From positions 301,965 to 365,964 of the forward strand of contig JAAEAF010002760.1 of assembly GCA_011037195.1 (NCBI GenBank): a stretch of 64,000 nt of DNA, in the 5' to 3' direction. Made by a program: the position numbers and the translations under genes. Of the stretch, positions 1 through 11,811 are shown piece after piece (positions within the stretch are counted from its first letter, which is position 1; each line of letters begins with the position of its first letter). Origin of the DNA: Triatoma infestans (taxonomy: Eukaryota; Arthropoda; Insecta; Hemiptera; Reduviidae). A model generated the notes under the pieces. It was not told where the DNA came from and did not search any database. It saw only the letters and a program-made list of their open reading frames with translations.

Positions 1-939
1 ATGATAAATTCACACAAAATTCATTTTTTCCTTTATTGAAAATAATATTCAATAATATACGTAAACAACAAATTTTCACAAATATTATGTAAATAAAGGT
101 AGAAATGATTTTCTTCTGTTCATATTTCTTGTCTACAAAATATATGATCAAATTACGAAATATTTTAAATAAATTTTTTTTGAAATAAAAGAAAATTGTT
201 TTTTATTTGATAAGAGAGTAAAGTGCCATTTTTTGAAGAAGGGCACTAATGATTCCCGAAACGAAGAACAAAAAGAATTCTTTTTTCTTTAAAAAGAAAA
301 ACTCCTTTGGCCATTGCCATATGAAACATCTCCTTATAATTATTTTTACCTTTTGGAATGTTAAATGATTTAATTTTTTTTTTTTTTTTTTTAGAATTCA
401 CATAATAAATGTTAGTAAAGAAAAAAAATTAAAAATACTGATTAGACAATTTAATTTCTGTTCCCTTTTTTAGAACAACATAAATAAATAAACCTTCACA
501 TTCTAATTATATTTACATTAAATGATGTCCAAATATTTTTCACTTAACATAAACTACTTTCAATTTGAATCTTCCTAGAGAAAAAAAATAAAAATAAAAA
601 ACCATCCCATTTTTAAAAATAAACATTGACTATTTATGGTAAACAATATTATCTTTGCTACATTCTAGATTACATAAACGCCAGAATAAATAATATATAC
701 AATTTATTAGTTCAAACTACTTACTTGTAATAGTGAAATAATTTTTCGTCATGAAACATATATGTAACATTCCAGCAGTCCTTTTAAAGAATATATTTAT
801 TTATTTATTTATTTATTTATTTTTTAAATCTAATGAAAGTGAAACTTTATCTTCCTTTTTTTATTTTATTTTGAAATAGAATGGTAAATATTTCTATTTC
901 TAATTTTTAACATATTTAAAACTAGAGTGAAATGTCTGG
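1..939. other. AT-rich sequence without a recognisable gene
   Basis: Mostly A/T runs and simple sequence, including a short ATTT tetranucleotide array near 796-823. No open frame of useful length, no transposon termini and no RNA gene were seen. Confidence 0.6.
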
Positions 940-1660
940 TGAGTGGCAATTTTTAAAATAACCATTTATTTTTAGAGTATCTGAGCCAGCTGGACGGCTA
1001 ATGTCCTCTGAATTTCCGTCTTTTTTTTCTTTAATTATGGATATATTTGGTAATTTTATATCGATGGAGATAGATGTAGATATTCATCTTTATTTAGGAC
1101 GGTGGTCTGCTTTTGGCCACTCGTTCTCTGTTGGTGCAATTGTTATTTACAAATATATGTTCACAGAGCATGGCTACCTCCACACCACCTACATTTCACC
1201 ACTCCACCGCAACCACCCAAAATTGACCCTTCGTAAGGCGTACATTGATCAAGAAAGGTTACCTTTCACCTCTCTCCAGCGCCTACGACTCCACTCTTGT
1301 ACACAGCACGTCTTATACTGTCCCTTCATAAGATTCCATAATTATTGAAAACAGTGTTTACTTTGATAACATGAACTTTCACCTCTTTCCCACAACCCTT
1401 AAGTTCATATTTCGATAAATATATATACCTTACACCGTTCTCCTATACACCACCATTCCGTTTATTGCCCTCCCTCCACAACCAATACTTTTTCTTTATA
1501 AGACTCCACCACCAAAGAGAACATTTTGGTAACATGTTCTCTCTTACATTTCAACTTCAAGTCACAAACACTAAGTGCCAAACAAAAAAATTCATCAGCA
1601 CTATATTACAAACAGACTACATTTTAAACTATTGTTTCAGAAAGTTTTGAAATACTCAAG
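940..1660. other. Mixed-composition stretch with two unassigned short open frames
   Basis: Two plus-strand open frames (1001-1348, 115 codons; 1465-1650, 61 codons) lie in sequence of less extreme composition than its surroundings. Neither translation shows a domain, signal peptide or repeat motif I recognise, and no splice-site arrangement supports them as exons. A short palindrome (GAGAACAT ... ATGTTCTC) lies near 1518-1542. This is probably decayed repeat DNA; I would not call a gene. Confidence 0.3.
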
Positions 1661-1729
1661 TCGGTGGTTCGAAATCAAGATCACAATCAAAGTTTTATTT
1701 AAAGGACCACTTTAAAATTTAAAATCGGT

Positions 1730-3236
1730 TACATTGTATTATGTATTAGGTCAAAAAAACCAGCGCACCTTGAATTTTACGTAACAACTGCTGATTAAAG
1801 AAATATTTTTGAGCCTGAATTAATAACAGCTATATGGCAGGTCTAAGGGCATTACCATGCATTAATCCTTTAGGGAAAATTTCATAATTCGCTCTAGAAT
1901 TAACAATAAATAAAACGTGAACTTTATCAGTTTGTCTCCAGTTGCCTATTCAGTCGCATTGATTTTTCTTTAGTGTTTTTTTTTCTTGCATAAAAAAATT
2001 TTTAAGAGTGTAAAATTATTTTGGATGCCGTGGTAGTCGCTCGGATTATTGCGTTGGTTGAGGAAGGCCGAAGCCAGCGATACGAAGCCAACGGTTCGGC
2101 AGGCAGTCCAGAGGTACCGGGAGACAGGAAGCTACACTAGGAGGCCGGAATCAGGCCGTCAAAGAGCGACAGATCCAGCTGATGATCGCTTCGTTGCTAT
2201 GTAGGCCCTCAGAAACCGCTTCCAGACATCAGTTGAGACCTCTTACCGACTGCGTGTCGCTCGGGGTACGGATATCAGCGCGCAAATAGTACGGAACCTG
2301 CATGCTAGGGTCGCCGATTCCGGTCCTCTACCCGCCGCAGAACACCGAGCAGCTCGCCTCCACTTTTGTAGAGAACATGCCGCCCGGGGCTGAAGGTGAT
2401 TGGGCCTGTGTTCTGTTTTCTGACGAGTCCAGGTATAGCCTATATGGTGCAGACGGACGAGTTCGAGCGTGGAGAAGACCAGGTGAGCGATACGCTCAGA
2501 GCAATATAGCTAGAAGAGTGCAGTTCGGAAGAGGTTCGGTGATGGTTTGGGGTGGAATGTGTTTAGAGGCAAGGACAGACCTTTATGTGTTCCGAAGGCC
2601 GACGCTCAATGCACACACGTACATCACCGACATCCACGAGGAATATGTGGTACCTTTTGGCCCGTTTATTGGCCCCCACTTACTTTTTATGCAGGATAAT
2701 GCCCGGCCATTGTACGGGACTACCTGGACGAGGTTGGTGTCCGCACCTTGGAGTGGCCAGCTCACAGCCTGAACCTCATTCCCATTGAGCATCTTTGGGA
2801 CCAGCTTGGGGCGTCCATCCGTCGACAACAGAACCCTCTATGTGACCTCCAAGAGCTGAGGACTGCCTTGGTACGTCAATAGGAGCAGATTCCTCAAGAT
2901 CAGGTAGCAAACTTTATTCGCAGTATGCCTACAAGAGTACAGTCCGTTATTCAAGCAAGGGGAGGCAACACTCCGTACTAGAGACTCAAATTTCATTAAT
3001 TAAAAAATATGAAGGCGTTTATTGCTTGTTTAAAAGTGTTGTTTAAAAATGTTCATTTGCTTTATTTTACATTACAGATGTGTTTTTAATGAAGTTTTGT
3101 TGTGTTTTTCCCCTTTATTTGTGGTATCCTACAAACAGAATATAGCACACTATATTTAGGTAAAAAAATTGCAAATTTTCTTCTGTTGGGAAAGAAATAA
3201 CGACGAAATTCAAGGTTTTTTTTGACCGCCAATGTA
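1730..3236 (+). mobile_element. Tc1-like DNA transposon, near full length, inactive
   Basis: Both ends can be recognised. Read inward, the right end (3236 leftward) starts TACATTGGCGGTCAAAAAAA and continues into CCTTGAATTTCG. The left end starts TACATTG at 1730, is interrupted by about 12 extra bases, resumes GGTCAAAAAAACC at 1749, has about 8 more extra bases, then reads TTGAATTTTACG. The outermost TA on each side fits the TA target duplication of the Tc1/mariner superfamily. The length of about 1.5 kb is normal for Tc1. Insertions in the left inverted repeat and several frame breaks in the transposase show it is an old, dead copy. Confidence 0.88.
2023..2981 (+). pseudogene. Tc1-family (DD34E) transposase pseudogene
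   Basis: In the family the transposase binds the inverted repeats and cuts and pastes the element at TA. The coding trace starts near 2023 with helix-turn-helix residues (ALVEEGRSQR), then shifts frame to KPTVRQAVQRYRETGSYTRR near 2085-2145. A stop follows at about 2202, with another frame change near 2380. The longest intact block is 2302-2772, with the catalytic first aspartate (FSDESRYSLYGADGRVRAW), SVMVWGG, and the second aspartate (FMQDNARP). A further frameshift near 2712 separates this from the C-terminal block holding the catalytic glutamate (PIEHLWDQLGASIRRQ) and ending near 2981. A few residues are also missing between the second aspartate and the glutamate. With at least three frameshifts and one stop, no active protein can be made. 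Assignment is by motif; no database was searched. Confidence 0.9.
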
Positions 3237-3354
3237 GTTTTAAAAAATAAACTCGAAAAAGCCCTAAATTTTAGAAATTAAACTTTCCATTAATGACAAA
3301 CGAATTATAATGAAGTTCTAGGATCAAATGATATACATAACTAATCTCAAATTG

Positions 3355-4040
3355 TTAGGTCGCGGTCGCGGCCCCTTTGAGGGATTAACTTTGCCTCGCC
3401 CTTTATTGCTTTTTTTATTTACTCTGTTGTGTTGTAACTTGTTTAATCCTCGCTATTTCTAAACTATTTCCTTTTTTTCTCTTCATCGCCCGCATATTTC
3501 CCACACCTTCCCGCCTTTTACCGCTCTCTCTCTCTCTCTCTCTCTCGGTGGTGGGATGGCGGCGCCTTTTATCTCGCCTGTTCGCGCCTAACGTTTATTT
3601 CCCCACACTCTAAAACCCTTCCTTTTCTATAAAAATTCTTTCACTTTCCGTCTAGCTCTCGCTTGTGTAGCTTGTCCTTCCGCTTCTTTTTAAGCAGTTA
3701 GTAGTGTGTGTAAAATTCGCCTTTACATTTATTCGCCGTATTCGCGCCTTTCGATAACGAATTAATATTCGTTATCTTCTTGAGATACAAGTCGCGTCTT
3801 TCCTCGCCATCATCTGGAGAATCACTGACCTTCCGCGCCTGGGCTCTTCTAACACCATCAGCCGTTTCAACAACGGCGTCATCGGCTTCCACGAAGCTCT
3901 CTAACTCCCTTCCTTTCACCTGATATCCTTTCTTTCGCCTCACACACACACATATACACGTACACGCCACATCTTCCTCGACCGTTCACCTATCGCCTCA
4001 GCTTCGCCGCTTGCGCATTCAGCTTCACCACCCTCCAGGT
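3355..4040 (+). promoter_or_regulatory. GC-richer island with promoter and first-exon-like signals
   Basis: Composition changes sharply to C/T-rich, CpG-containing sequence. It holds a (CT)n tract at about 3525-3545, a TATA-like CTATAAAAATTC at about 3628-3639, a 24-bp palindrome at 3753-3776, and a strong splice donor CTCCAG/GTAAGT whose exon would end at about 4038. A transcript starting near 3660 with a non-coding first exon of about 380 nt would fit. An alternative is a solo LTR of a retrotransposon, which also would show a TATA box in a compositional island. No matching second copy or target duplication was found here, so I cannot decide. Confidence 0.4.
3753..3776. repeat. Palindrome with 10-bp perfect arms
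   Basis: Arms GATAACGAAT and ATTCGTTATC are exact reverse complements around a 4-base TAAT centre. In RNA this would be a stable small hairpin inside the putative first exon; in DNA it could be a binding site for a dimeric factor. Confidence 0.75.
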
Positions 4041-4294
4041 AAGTCGAAGCTACTTCCTTTGCGTCTTCTTTTTTATTTCAATTTTATTTATTTTTTATTA
4101 TTTTGTATTTCACTTCTTGGCGTACGTTCGCCTCCGCACCTTGGGTGTCTGCCGCGCAGAAGTGTTAGACCAACCGACAGAGAAACAATTAGCAAACATT
4201 GGGGATACAATGCTTCCGTATAAAATACATAGATTTAGTTGTTGATAAAACATAACTCGTCTAAATTGAAACACCATAACTGATTAACAGCGGG

Positions 4295-4532
4295 ATTTGC
4301 TCAGTAGCAGCACAGTGGACAAGGTACCGGGAAGGTGCCGGCCTCGAGTCCAGCAGTTCTTTTCTTAGATTATCTCACCCTAAGAGTCTCTACAGCTCAC
4401 TTACTGATAATGGCAGTGTTGTCTATATAAATAGATAACCGGCCCGGGATCCGGCATTCCACTGAAAAGGCCTGGACGCCAAGGACCATAGATGTTGACG
4501 CGCTTTAATTTAAAAAAAAAAAAAAAAAAAAA
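4295..4532 (+). mobile_element. SINE-A, tRNA-derived SINE with poly(A) tail
   Basis: It shares the body and 3' end of the better-preserved copy at 28335-28573: GCAGTGTTGTCT, then GGACGCCAAGGACCATAGA, TGTTGACGCGC, and a terminal A tract (4511-4532). The tRNA-like head is degenerate: the B-box equivalent reads CCTCGAGTCC near 4342-4351. Poly(A) at the end fits LINE-dependent retroposition. Confidence 0.75.
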
Positions 4533-5699
4533 TCATTGATTATACAAAAATCCAATTATATTTTCGATCAACAAAAGTCAAATGTACAAAACACTGATCA
4601 GGCGCTGACTTACAGATATCTCAATGCTGAACCATTTCAGGTCTGATGAACTTAATCTCCTTTGATCTGAGAGGGAAGTTCTTTAGAAAATTTCAGGTAT
4701 CGGCAAGGAAGGGGATCATGAAACGAAGAACTAAGGTTGAACTGACTAAGGACATACATGTTCTGATGTTAATTAGGACTTAACGACGCTACCCTTGTCG
4801 GTTATGTTGTCTGAAGACTTCCTGAGAAAGTTATTGGATGTTGCAAGTGCAAATGTTTAGTCGGACATCCCAAATAGAGATGAATAGATGAGGAAGTAAG
4901 GGCGATTCATGGTGTGCGCAATTGAAGAACGGCAATTGGAAAGGAGTAAATAAGGAAAATTGGCGATCGTTAGTGGAGGAGGCCACAACTTACGCAAGTG
5001 CTTGTAACACCTATGATTGATGTTGGTGATGTAATTAAAGTTATTAGTAGGTATACAACAATATCTATTCATTTTAGTGCGAAAACGAAAAATCTGTATA
5101 GCTAGACCATGCATAGTTTAATAATCTCGGCCACGGGACGCATATAAAACAAAGTAATAATTTAGAAAAATAATTACAATTCTAGCAAAGAAACTATGAT
5201 AAAACAATAATCAGTCTGTTCCAAGACTGTTTCTATCTTAAGACAGTTTTCTCTATCTATTCCATTCAATTTAACCAGCCAACAAAGGGAAGTATAGCTA
5301 TTTCATAATTAAGAAAACTAAAGAATATAATCGGTTAAAAGTGAATGACCCACGTACATGGACAAGTTTTTTAAAAGCACCGAATTCGAAGAGAAGCTCC
5401 CAGACGAGTTATTAAAGGAAAATCGGCGAATCCGTGGATGACAACGTTTATGGTTAGAACTATTCGTATTGCGACGTTAGAGAGGAAACAGAGTGAAAAT
5501 ATTCTTGTCAAGGTCAAGAACGTAATTTGGAGGTTGAAGGCGATTAGATATCCCCAATGACGATGACAGCCAGTGATCCGCCAATATTTCTTTTAATGAG
5601 TCGACGAGGAACTTCTCCTAATATGATGCTCCTAAACGAGTATCGAGGAAGGCAGGATGCGTTCACTTTGAATAAATTAGAGTGCTTACAGCAGACTAA
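4533..5699. other. Unassigned sequence of moderate complexity
   Basis: Less A/T-biased than most of the window, notably 4600-5110 and 5400-5660, but the open frames there (minus 4857-5114, plus 5557-5799) show no family motif, and the latter runs into RepA. This may be old transposon sequence too decayed to name. Confidence 0.4.
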
Positions 5700-5829
5700 T
5701 TTTTACTTTCTCTTACTCCTAGTAAGAGGAAGTATTGTAATCGTGTCAAATTTTCGATATCGAGTTTTCACCGGAAATATCCGTTTTGAGGTCCCCTGAG
5801 TCCAAAAAAGTGGTTTTTAGCAAATGGTC

Positions 5830-5863
<34 letters not shown>

Positions 5864-6722
5864 TATGTATGTGAACAGCATAGCTCAAAAAACGAAAAAT
5901 CGTAGAAAGTTGAAATTTGATATTCCGTTTAGAGGTCACCATGGGATCTGACTGTACGTTATCTGTAAAAATTCCTCAACCGGAAGTTTACCACTTTACT
6001 AGTTGGATTTTTTACTTTTTTGCGATTTTCTCAAAAATGGCTCCGACGATTTTCTTTAAACTTTAAACGTCAACCACAAATACCAAGAGCTACAACTTTT
6101 ATTAGAAACATTTCTCCGGGAAAATGCATTGAAGGGCACTTTTGGGGGAGGGGTGAGGTTAGGTTTCCATCTAAAGTGCTATTTCAATTTATTAGACAAT
6201 TCTGCCATCTAAATAATGTTAATTAGAATTAAATATGTTGTTGAAATTCCGAGTTTGAAAAAAATCGGATAACCGGAAAGTGCGTTTACTTTACCACTTT
6301 ACTAAATGATTTATTCACTTTTTCGCAATTTTCTCAAAAATGGCTTTGACGATTTTTTTGAAACTTCGTATATAAACTAAACATGCAAAGATCTACAACT
6401 TTTATCTAAAACATTTTTCTGGGAAATTTCTTTTAAGAGCACTTTTAGGGGAGGGGTGGGGTTAGATTTTCATCAAAGTGCTATCCTAGTTCATTATACA
6501 ATTCTATCAACCAAACATAATTAGTTAGAAATAAATAGATGGCTGAAATTCCGAGTTTCAAGAAAAGTAGTAAACCGGAAGTGCGCTTTTACTGAACAGT
6601 TTTTTCAGTTTTCGACGAATTTCATTAAATTTGGTACACAAACTATAAAATTTGTCAATTATCATTTTGAGAACTGGAGTAAGAGAAAGTTGTGTGAGTG
6701 TTTCACACCAGATTTTTTAGTT
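5700..6722 (+). repeat. RepA, two-module copy
   Basis: An unclassified interspersed repeat found at least eight times here. It opens with CTTTCTCTTACTCCTAGTAA followed by GAGGAAGTATTGTAATCG, runs through GAGTTTTCACCGGAAATATC and a GT microsatellite (5829-5873), and ends with GTAAGAGAAAGTTGTGTGAG near 6680-6722. Start and end share ACTTTCTCTTACTCC in opposite orientation, like subterminal inverted repeats. Between them lie two tandem modules of about 300 bp (about 5980-6280 and 6280-6590), each carrying TTTCTCAAAAATGGCT, CTACAACTTTTAT and AACCGGAAGTGCG-like blocks. There is no coding capacity: the frame at 6020-6226 is accidental. It could be a non-autonomous DNA element. Confidence 0.8.
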
Positions 6723-7779
6723 TCATGATCTGCTCGATCTAGAAACTAAAATAATTTCAATTTATAACTTTGAAGCAACTTATTTCTTTTTCATGATATT
6801 TTTCTATCATATATGTTTTTATATTTCGTTGGATTTAAGTAAATATAAGTTCAAAACCATACTCTAAATCCGGCTATAAATATTTACCGTTTTTTAAAGA
6901 AAAAAAATTATTTATTGTCAGTAACATTAAGTTAAATAAATAAGTATTAGCGTTTCTCGATCTTAAATCTTATTTGAATTTATTACTATATGGGTGCATC
7001 GTGTTAAAGAAACTAGGATACCTCCCAAAAATATAGCGATTCACCACAAAAACATAAAATTCCAGCATTGTTCTCAGTGAAGATGTCTCAAACCGGTTTT
7101 TTGTGCGACTCAGTCTAACAGTGGACGAATCTCTCACCCCGCATCCACCACAGCACACTTGATCACCCATTGGAAACAGTCTAAACAAAACAGATCACTA
7201 ATATCTTAGAGAGGTTTATTTTTTATTTGTATTTTATTTTATTTTTTTTTTTAAGTTTAAAAACTATGGATTCTTTATTTATTGGCGAAAGTTTGAACAT
7301 GAATTAGAAATTATTAAATAATCCTAATAACAAAAATAAATATCCTTTGAACAATCAAAATGATGGTTTATATTATAAAATTTTTCATCTAGTATATTTA
7401 TAAATTGCGAATAGTTTTCATCAATTAAAACAGTTTTTATATATTTCTATTTTTGTTAAATAGAAAAGAAAGGAAATTTCTTTGAGATAAGAATGAAGAC
7501 TTGAAAAGAACACGCAAATAAATTCACTGTTTCTTGTTAGAGCTGATAAGAAAATAAAAAGAACTGTTCGAAGATGCAAATTATAATAAAAATCTAATTC
7601 TGGAATTTTATTGTGATGGTCAAAACTATATTACTATGCCTGTTTGTATATCCGAATATATTTGATCAATCAAATTGAAATTTTAAACAATGTCCTAGCG
7701 AAAGAATCGTCTACTTTTCTTCTGCTAACCATATTTCCTTTCCATGATTTAGAAAAAGGATGAAACGAAAAATTCAATA
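6723..7779. other. AT-rich spacer with a possible hammerhead-repeat relic
   Basis: Mostly featureless. At about 7075-7105 the sequence CAGTGAAGATG, then CAAACCGGTT, resembles the HH1 core with stem II deleted; flanking sequence does not convincingly match HH1, so this is weak. The minus frame at 6970-7188 has no recognisable product. Confidence 0.35.
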
Positions 7780-8780
7780 TCTAACTCCTAGTAAGAGGAA
7801 GTATTGTAATCGTGTCAAACTTTCGATATCGAGTTTTCACCGGAAATATCCATTTTGAGGTCCCCTGAGTCCAAAAAAATGGTTTTTAGAAAAGGGTCTG
7901 TGTCAATGTGTGTCTGTATGGACAGCATAGCTCAAACATGAAAAATCGTAAAAAGTTCAAACTTAATATTTCGTTTAGGTGTCACCATGGGATCCGACAG
8001 TGGGTCATTTGTTAAAATTCCTCAACCGGAGAAACCACTTTACTAGTTTTTTTTTTTTACTTTTTTGCAATTTCTCAAAAATGGCTTCGACAATTTTCTT
8101 GAAACTTGGTATATCAAGTACACATACAAAGATGTACAACTTTTATTTGAAACATTTCTCCGGAAAAATTCATTTAAGGGCAGTTTTGGGGGAGAGAGGG
8201 GTTAGGTTTTCCTCTAAAGTGCTATTTAAGTTTACTGTACAATTCTGTCATGTCTAAATAATATAAATTAGAATTAAATATGTTGTTTATATCCCGAGTT
8301 TGAAAAAATCTGATAACCGGAAGTGCGTTTTTACTGAAATACTCGTATTTTAATGAAATGTTTTCTGGTATTTTTTCGAAAACGGCTCCAACGATTTTCT
8401 TTAAAATAGGAATGCGTACTATACATGTAAGGAGCTACAACTTTTATTTGAAACATCTCTCCTGATAATGTCATTTTCTCCTGATAAGGGGGCTTTTGGG
8501 AGAGGTGGGGTTATATTTTTTCTCTAAAGTGCTAGCATAGTTGATTATACAATTCTACCATTCAAACAAAATTAATTAGAAATAAATAGATGGCCAAAAT
8601 TCCGAGTTTCAAGCAAATTAGTAAACCGGAAGTGCGCTTTTACTGGACAGTTTTTCAGTTTTCGACGAACTACGACGAATTTCATTAAATATGGTACACT
8701 AACTATAAAATTTGTCAATTTCAATTTTGAAAACTGGAGTAAGAGAAAGTTGTGTGAGTGTTTCATACCAGATTTTTTTT
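7780..8780 (+). repeat. RepA, second two-module copy
   Basis: It matches 5700-6722 closely along its length, from CTAACTCCTAGTAAGAGGAA to GTAAGAGAAAGTTGTGTGAG, and again has two internal modules (about 8020-8320 and 8330-8640). The GT microsatellite is reduced to a few repeats near 7900. The frames at 7979-8257 (plus) and 8572-8766 (minus) lie in the repeat and are not genes. Confidence 0.8.
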
Positions 8781-9084
8781 TATACTTTGTTTACGATAAC
8801 AAAAAAATTATATAACAAAATCGATTCAAAAATAGCACAAAAGACAATTTTTGTAGTACACAAAATTTGGTAAGAATCCTTTAAAACAAAGGAAATGATG
8901 GAGGATTTGTTGAAAGACACGTACTGTGGTATACGTAGCATAACAGCTAGGCAGTCATCTCCTTATCTTATACTTTCCCTAATTCAGTTTGCATGAACTT
9001 CAAAAGATCTCTACAAATACTTTTGTCCCACAATACCTCCATACCAAATAGAGAAGTAAAGGGAGTTAGTATTGTTATTATTAT
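8781..9084. other. Spacer, nothing recognised
   Basis: AT-rich spacer between RepA and a SINE; no gene, RNA or repeat terminus seen. Confidence 0.5.
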
Positions 9085-9288
9085 TAAAGCGTGTAATCTG
9101 AGGTCATTGGCGCCTTCTCAGTGCACTGCAATCTTCCGGGCAGTGTTCTCTCGTAATAGACAACACTGCCCATCACCGGACAGTAAGCTTGCTCCTAAAG
9201 CAAGAAAATCTGCTGGACTAGAACCCGAGACCTATGCGTTTCAAGTCCAGTGAGCTAACCACTGAGCTAATACCACTACTAAGTATGG
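9085..9288 (-). mobile_element. SINE-A, minus strand, with clear tRNA-like head
   Basis: Read on the minus strand, the pol III A box is TTAGCTCAGTGGTTAGCTCA (within 9250-9272) and the B box GGGTTCTAGTCC (9215-9226; one change from GGTTCGANTCC). The SINE-A body follows: GGTGATGGGCAGTGTTGTCT, GAGAACACTGCCC, GGCGCCAATGACC. The plus-strand frame at 8993-9253 is an accident of this SINE. Confidence 0.85.
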
Positions 9289-10380
9289 CGCTACTAAACT
9301 ATTTTTATTAATGGTGTTACAAGAATTTAAGATCAATAGATTTTACAATAATATCTCACACTGACCCGCAGTTTACGTCAAAGTACTTTTCACATATAAA
9401 CAAAAGTGAACAAAATATGGATAAGGAGAAGAAAGAAGATTACAAAGGATGGACTTTTTAATGGGCTGACAACGATTCTAAGAAATTCTACAAAGAACCA
9501 CGCCGTAAATAAGTTCTGTTCAATGGGTTTGAGCATGAAATTAGAAAAGAATTAACGAGATGTCCCCAGACCACACTATATGGAGTGTAGCATTTGAGTA
9601 AATAATCTTGCTGGATTCAAAAAATGCCCTTAATTTTTTTTTTAGTTGATTTCACTTTTTCATAAGTTGTTTAAGATAGTTTCCCCTTGAGGTAGTATCC
9701 TAGGGATTTGAAAAGGTGGTAATTACTTGAAGCAATGTCAGATCAATCAGCGGAATGAGCAAGCATTTCCCAACCCAAGCTTAGAATTTTTGGCTGAGTC
9801 ATTTTTGAAACATGGAGTAGGATATGTTTGATCTTGTTGAAGAATAAATCCTTTACTATATGTCTCAATGAAGGATGTATAATTTGCGATAGTTGATTCA
9901 GCAAGTTGTTGATTATAGATCTTAACTATAACAGTTTTGTCCTGAAATTAACTACTTCCCTAATCTATACCACCAGAAACCAAAGCAGGGCCTACGTGGG
10001 CAAACCACTGATATTTTTTTATTATTATTATTGTTCTAAATTGCTTTAAAAATGAAAGGGAAAAATTAGAAAGAAAAATAATAATAATTAACTAAAATTT
10101 TTGTATAAAAAGAAAAGTATTTTTCAGTTATAAAAATAATAAATAATTGAAAAATTAATAATTTTATTTTGGGTAACTCAGCGTACTTATAGAGCATAAT
10201 TTTTTTTGATGATTTTTGACAAAAGTAAAATACAATGAAGAGTTGAATGAAAATCTACCCTCAGGCTAGGTTATATTGTTTTACATATAAGAAAATTGAA
10301 TATGTGTGTAGGCGGCTATAGTATCGATCTGGTGGAAAATTGTTTAGATAAAGGGGGTTGGTGGTTTAGTAAAAAGGGGA
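9289..10380. other. Unassigned sequence
   Basis: Sequence of ordinary complexity to about 10000, then AT-rich to 10300. No long frame, repeat terminus or RNA structure identified. Confidence 0.45.
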
Positions 10381-10577
10381 TGTGAGGTCATGGACAATCG
10401 ACGTCATAATTGTGACGTCACAATGCGGTGCTCCAATGGGGCGGTAGATCGAAGCGCAACGTCATGAACATTGCGGCTACGTCACTATTGACTGGGGGGA
10501 AAGGCTCCGGTTTATAATAGCAATGGTAGGGATAGGTGTCTGTGTCAGTTGTTAGGTGTAGTCCGTATCGTGAACAG
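10381..10577 (+). promoter_or_regulatory. Candidate RNA polymerase II promoter with CRE cluster, TATA box and initiator
   Basis: Upstream of a TATA-like TATAATA (10513-10519) lie four CRE/ATF-type sites: GACGTCA (10400-10406), a perfect palindromic TGACGTCA (10413-10420), ACGTCA (10459-10464) and TACGTCAC (10478-10485). Among them is a CCAAT box (10433-10437) running straight into a GC box GGGGCGG (10438-10444). An arthropod-type initiator TCAGTT (10545-10550) lies about 34 bp downstream of the TATA box. A splice donor ACAG/GTAAAC at 10577/10578 would close a short non-coding first exon of about 31 nt. CREs bind CREB/ATF factors and CCAAT binds NF-Y; co-occurrence at this spacing is unlikely by chance in such AT-rich DNA. 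Which gene it would serve is unknown; any coding exons may lie beyond the window. Confidence 0.6.
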
Positions 10578-10912
10578 GTAAACTGAAACGTGCTTAGATC
10601 TTTATATATTTTATATTATATATAAAAAAATAGAATCCGTCATTTAAAACATAATATTAACGTTTAAAAGCGAACATTAATCGATAATTAATATAAAACT
10701 CATCTTTATTAAATCGCAGTTTTTTAAAAAGTACCGGAAGGAAGTTTAAGTGATTTGATAATTTTTTTTTTGTTTTAAAAATTTGTGTGCGAGACTTTTT
10801 TTTCCGGTTCCTAACAGAAGAAGAGGATAGGCAGTTTTACATTTTTGTTAATAATTTCAAAAAATATATATAATATTTTTTGAAAGACTTTTTTCTTTTT
10901 ATCTTTGTTGGA

Positions 10913-11022
10913 AGAGAGGATATCGTGGCCAGAGAAGCTAGTTAGTTCTAGCGAACAGCTACCAAGACCCAATTTTGGAATACACCATCATAACCTGGAG
11001 ACTGGCCCAGGAGGCGATCAAG
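10913..11022 (+). other. Possible non-coding exon downstream of the CRE promoter
   Basis: A pyrimidine tract (CTTTTTTCTTTTTATCTTTG) precedes higher-complexity sequence that ends in a good donor, ATCAAG/GTATGT, at 11022/11023. Candidate acceptors lie at about 10912 or 10949. A second possible donor, TTATC/GTAAGT, lies near 11186. This is suggested by splice signals only; there is no coding evidence. Confidence 0.22.
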
Positions 11023-11811
11023 GTATGTCAGACAGAGAGAAGAAGTCGAGCACCGACAGGAGGTGATATGACAGATTGCGAGCATGATCAACTGGACTTT
11101 AACTAATTACAATAGTGACGCCAATAACAATCGAACAACGACAAACAACCTCGCCCAATACAATAAGAAACGAGGATTTGGTTATCGTAAGTCTTAATAC
11201 AAATTGAAATAACTGACTAACAAAAACTAAAATGAAACTAACATTTTTTTTTTTATTTTTTTTAGAAAATCGCATAACTAACTGCTTTTATTAACATAAT
11301 AATCAAAAATAACCATAAATTTTTCTGAATAAATACTTTTAACTAATAAATATATGGTAAATTTCTAAAAACACTTTAAATCTGTTTCGAATGATAACAA
11401 CATACGTTAACGTTAATTTAAAAAAAAAAAAAATTTTTTTATTTTCAAAATCAGAAAAGCCGGTAAATATTTTTCCGTTAAATCCGTTTAAATTTTCATT
11501 TAAAATTTAATAAATCGATCCCCGTTAATATTATAATTTAAATTAAAAAAAAAAAGCCGCGTTTAATAAATAGGCTAACTTGATAATATACTCTGGTTGC
11601 GAGTTCGATAAATGATTTAATTCATAAAATATGTATTAAAAACTACTTTTTAATTTTTTTTACTTTTAAATTAAAATAATTAAATAAATAAATTAGCTTT
11701 TAATATAATTATTAAAAAATAATATAAAACCAAAAATTCTTTACTAACCAACAACTAAAATAAGATAGACGCATAAATTTTTTAAAATATTCCGGCTATT
11801 GTTTGTTGGAG

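Noticed and set aside
1001..1348. 115-codon frame considered as a small gene
   Set aside because: No family motif, no promoter or splice evidence, and the frame ends in a repetitive TC/CA-rich stretch; kept only as an unassigned region.
7060..7140. Hammerhead-like GAAGATG...CAAACCGGTT
   Set aside because: Stem II is missing and the flanks do not match HH1, HH2 or HH3 well enough.
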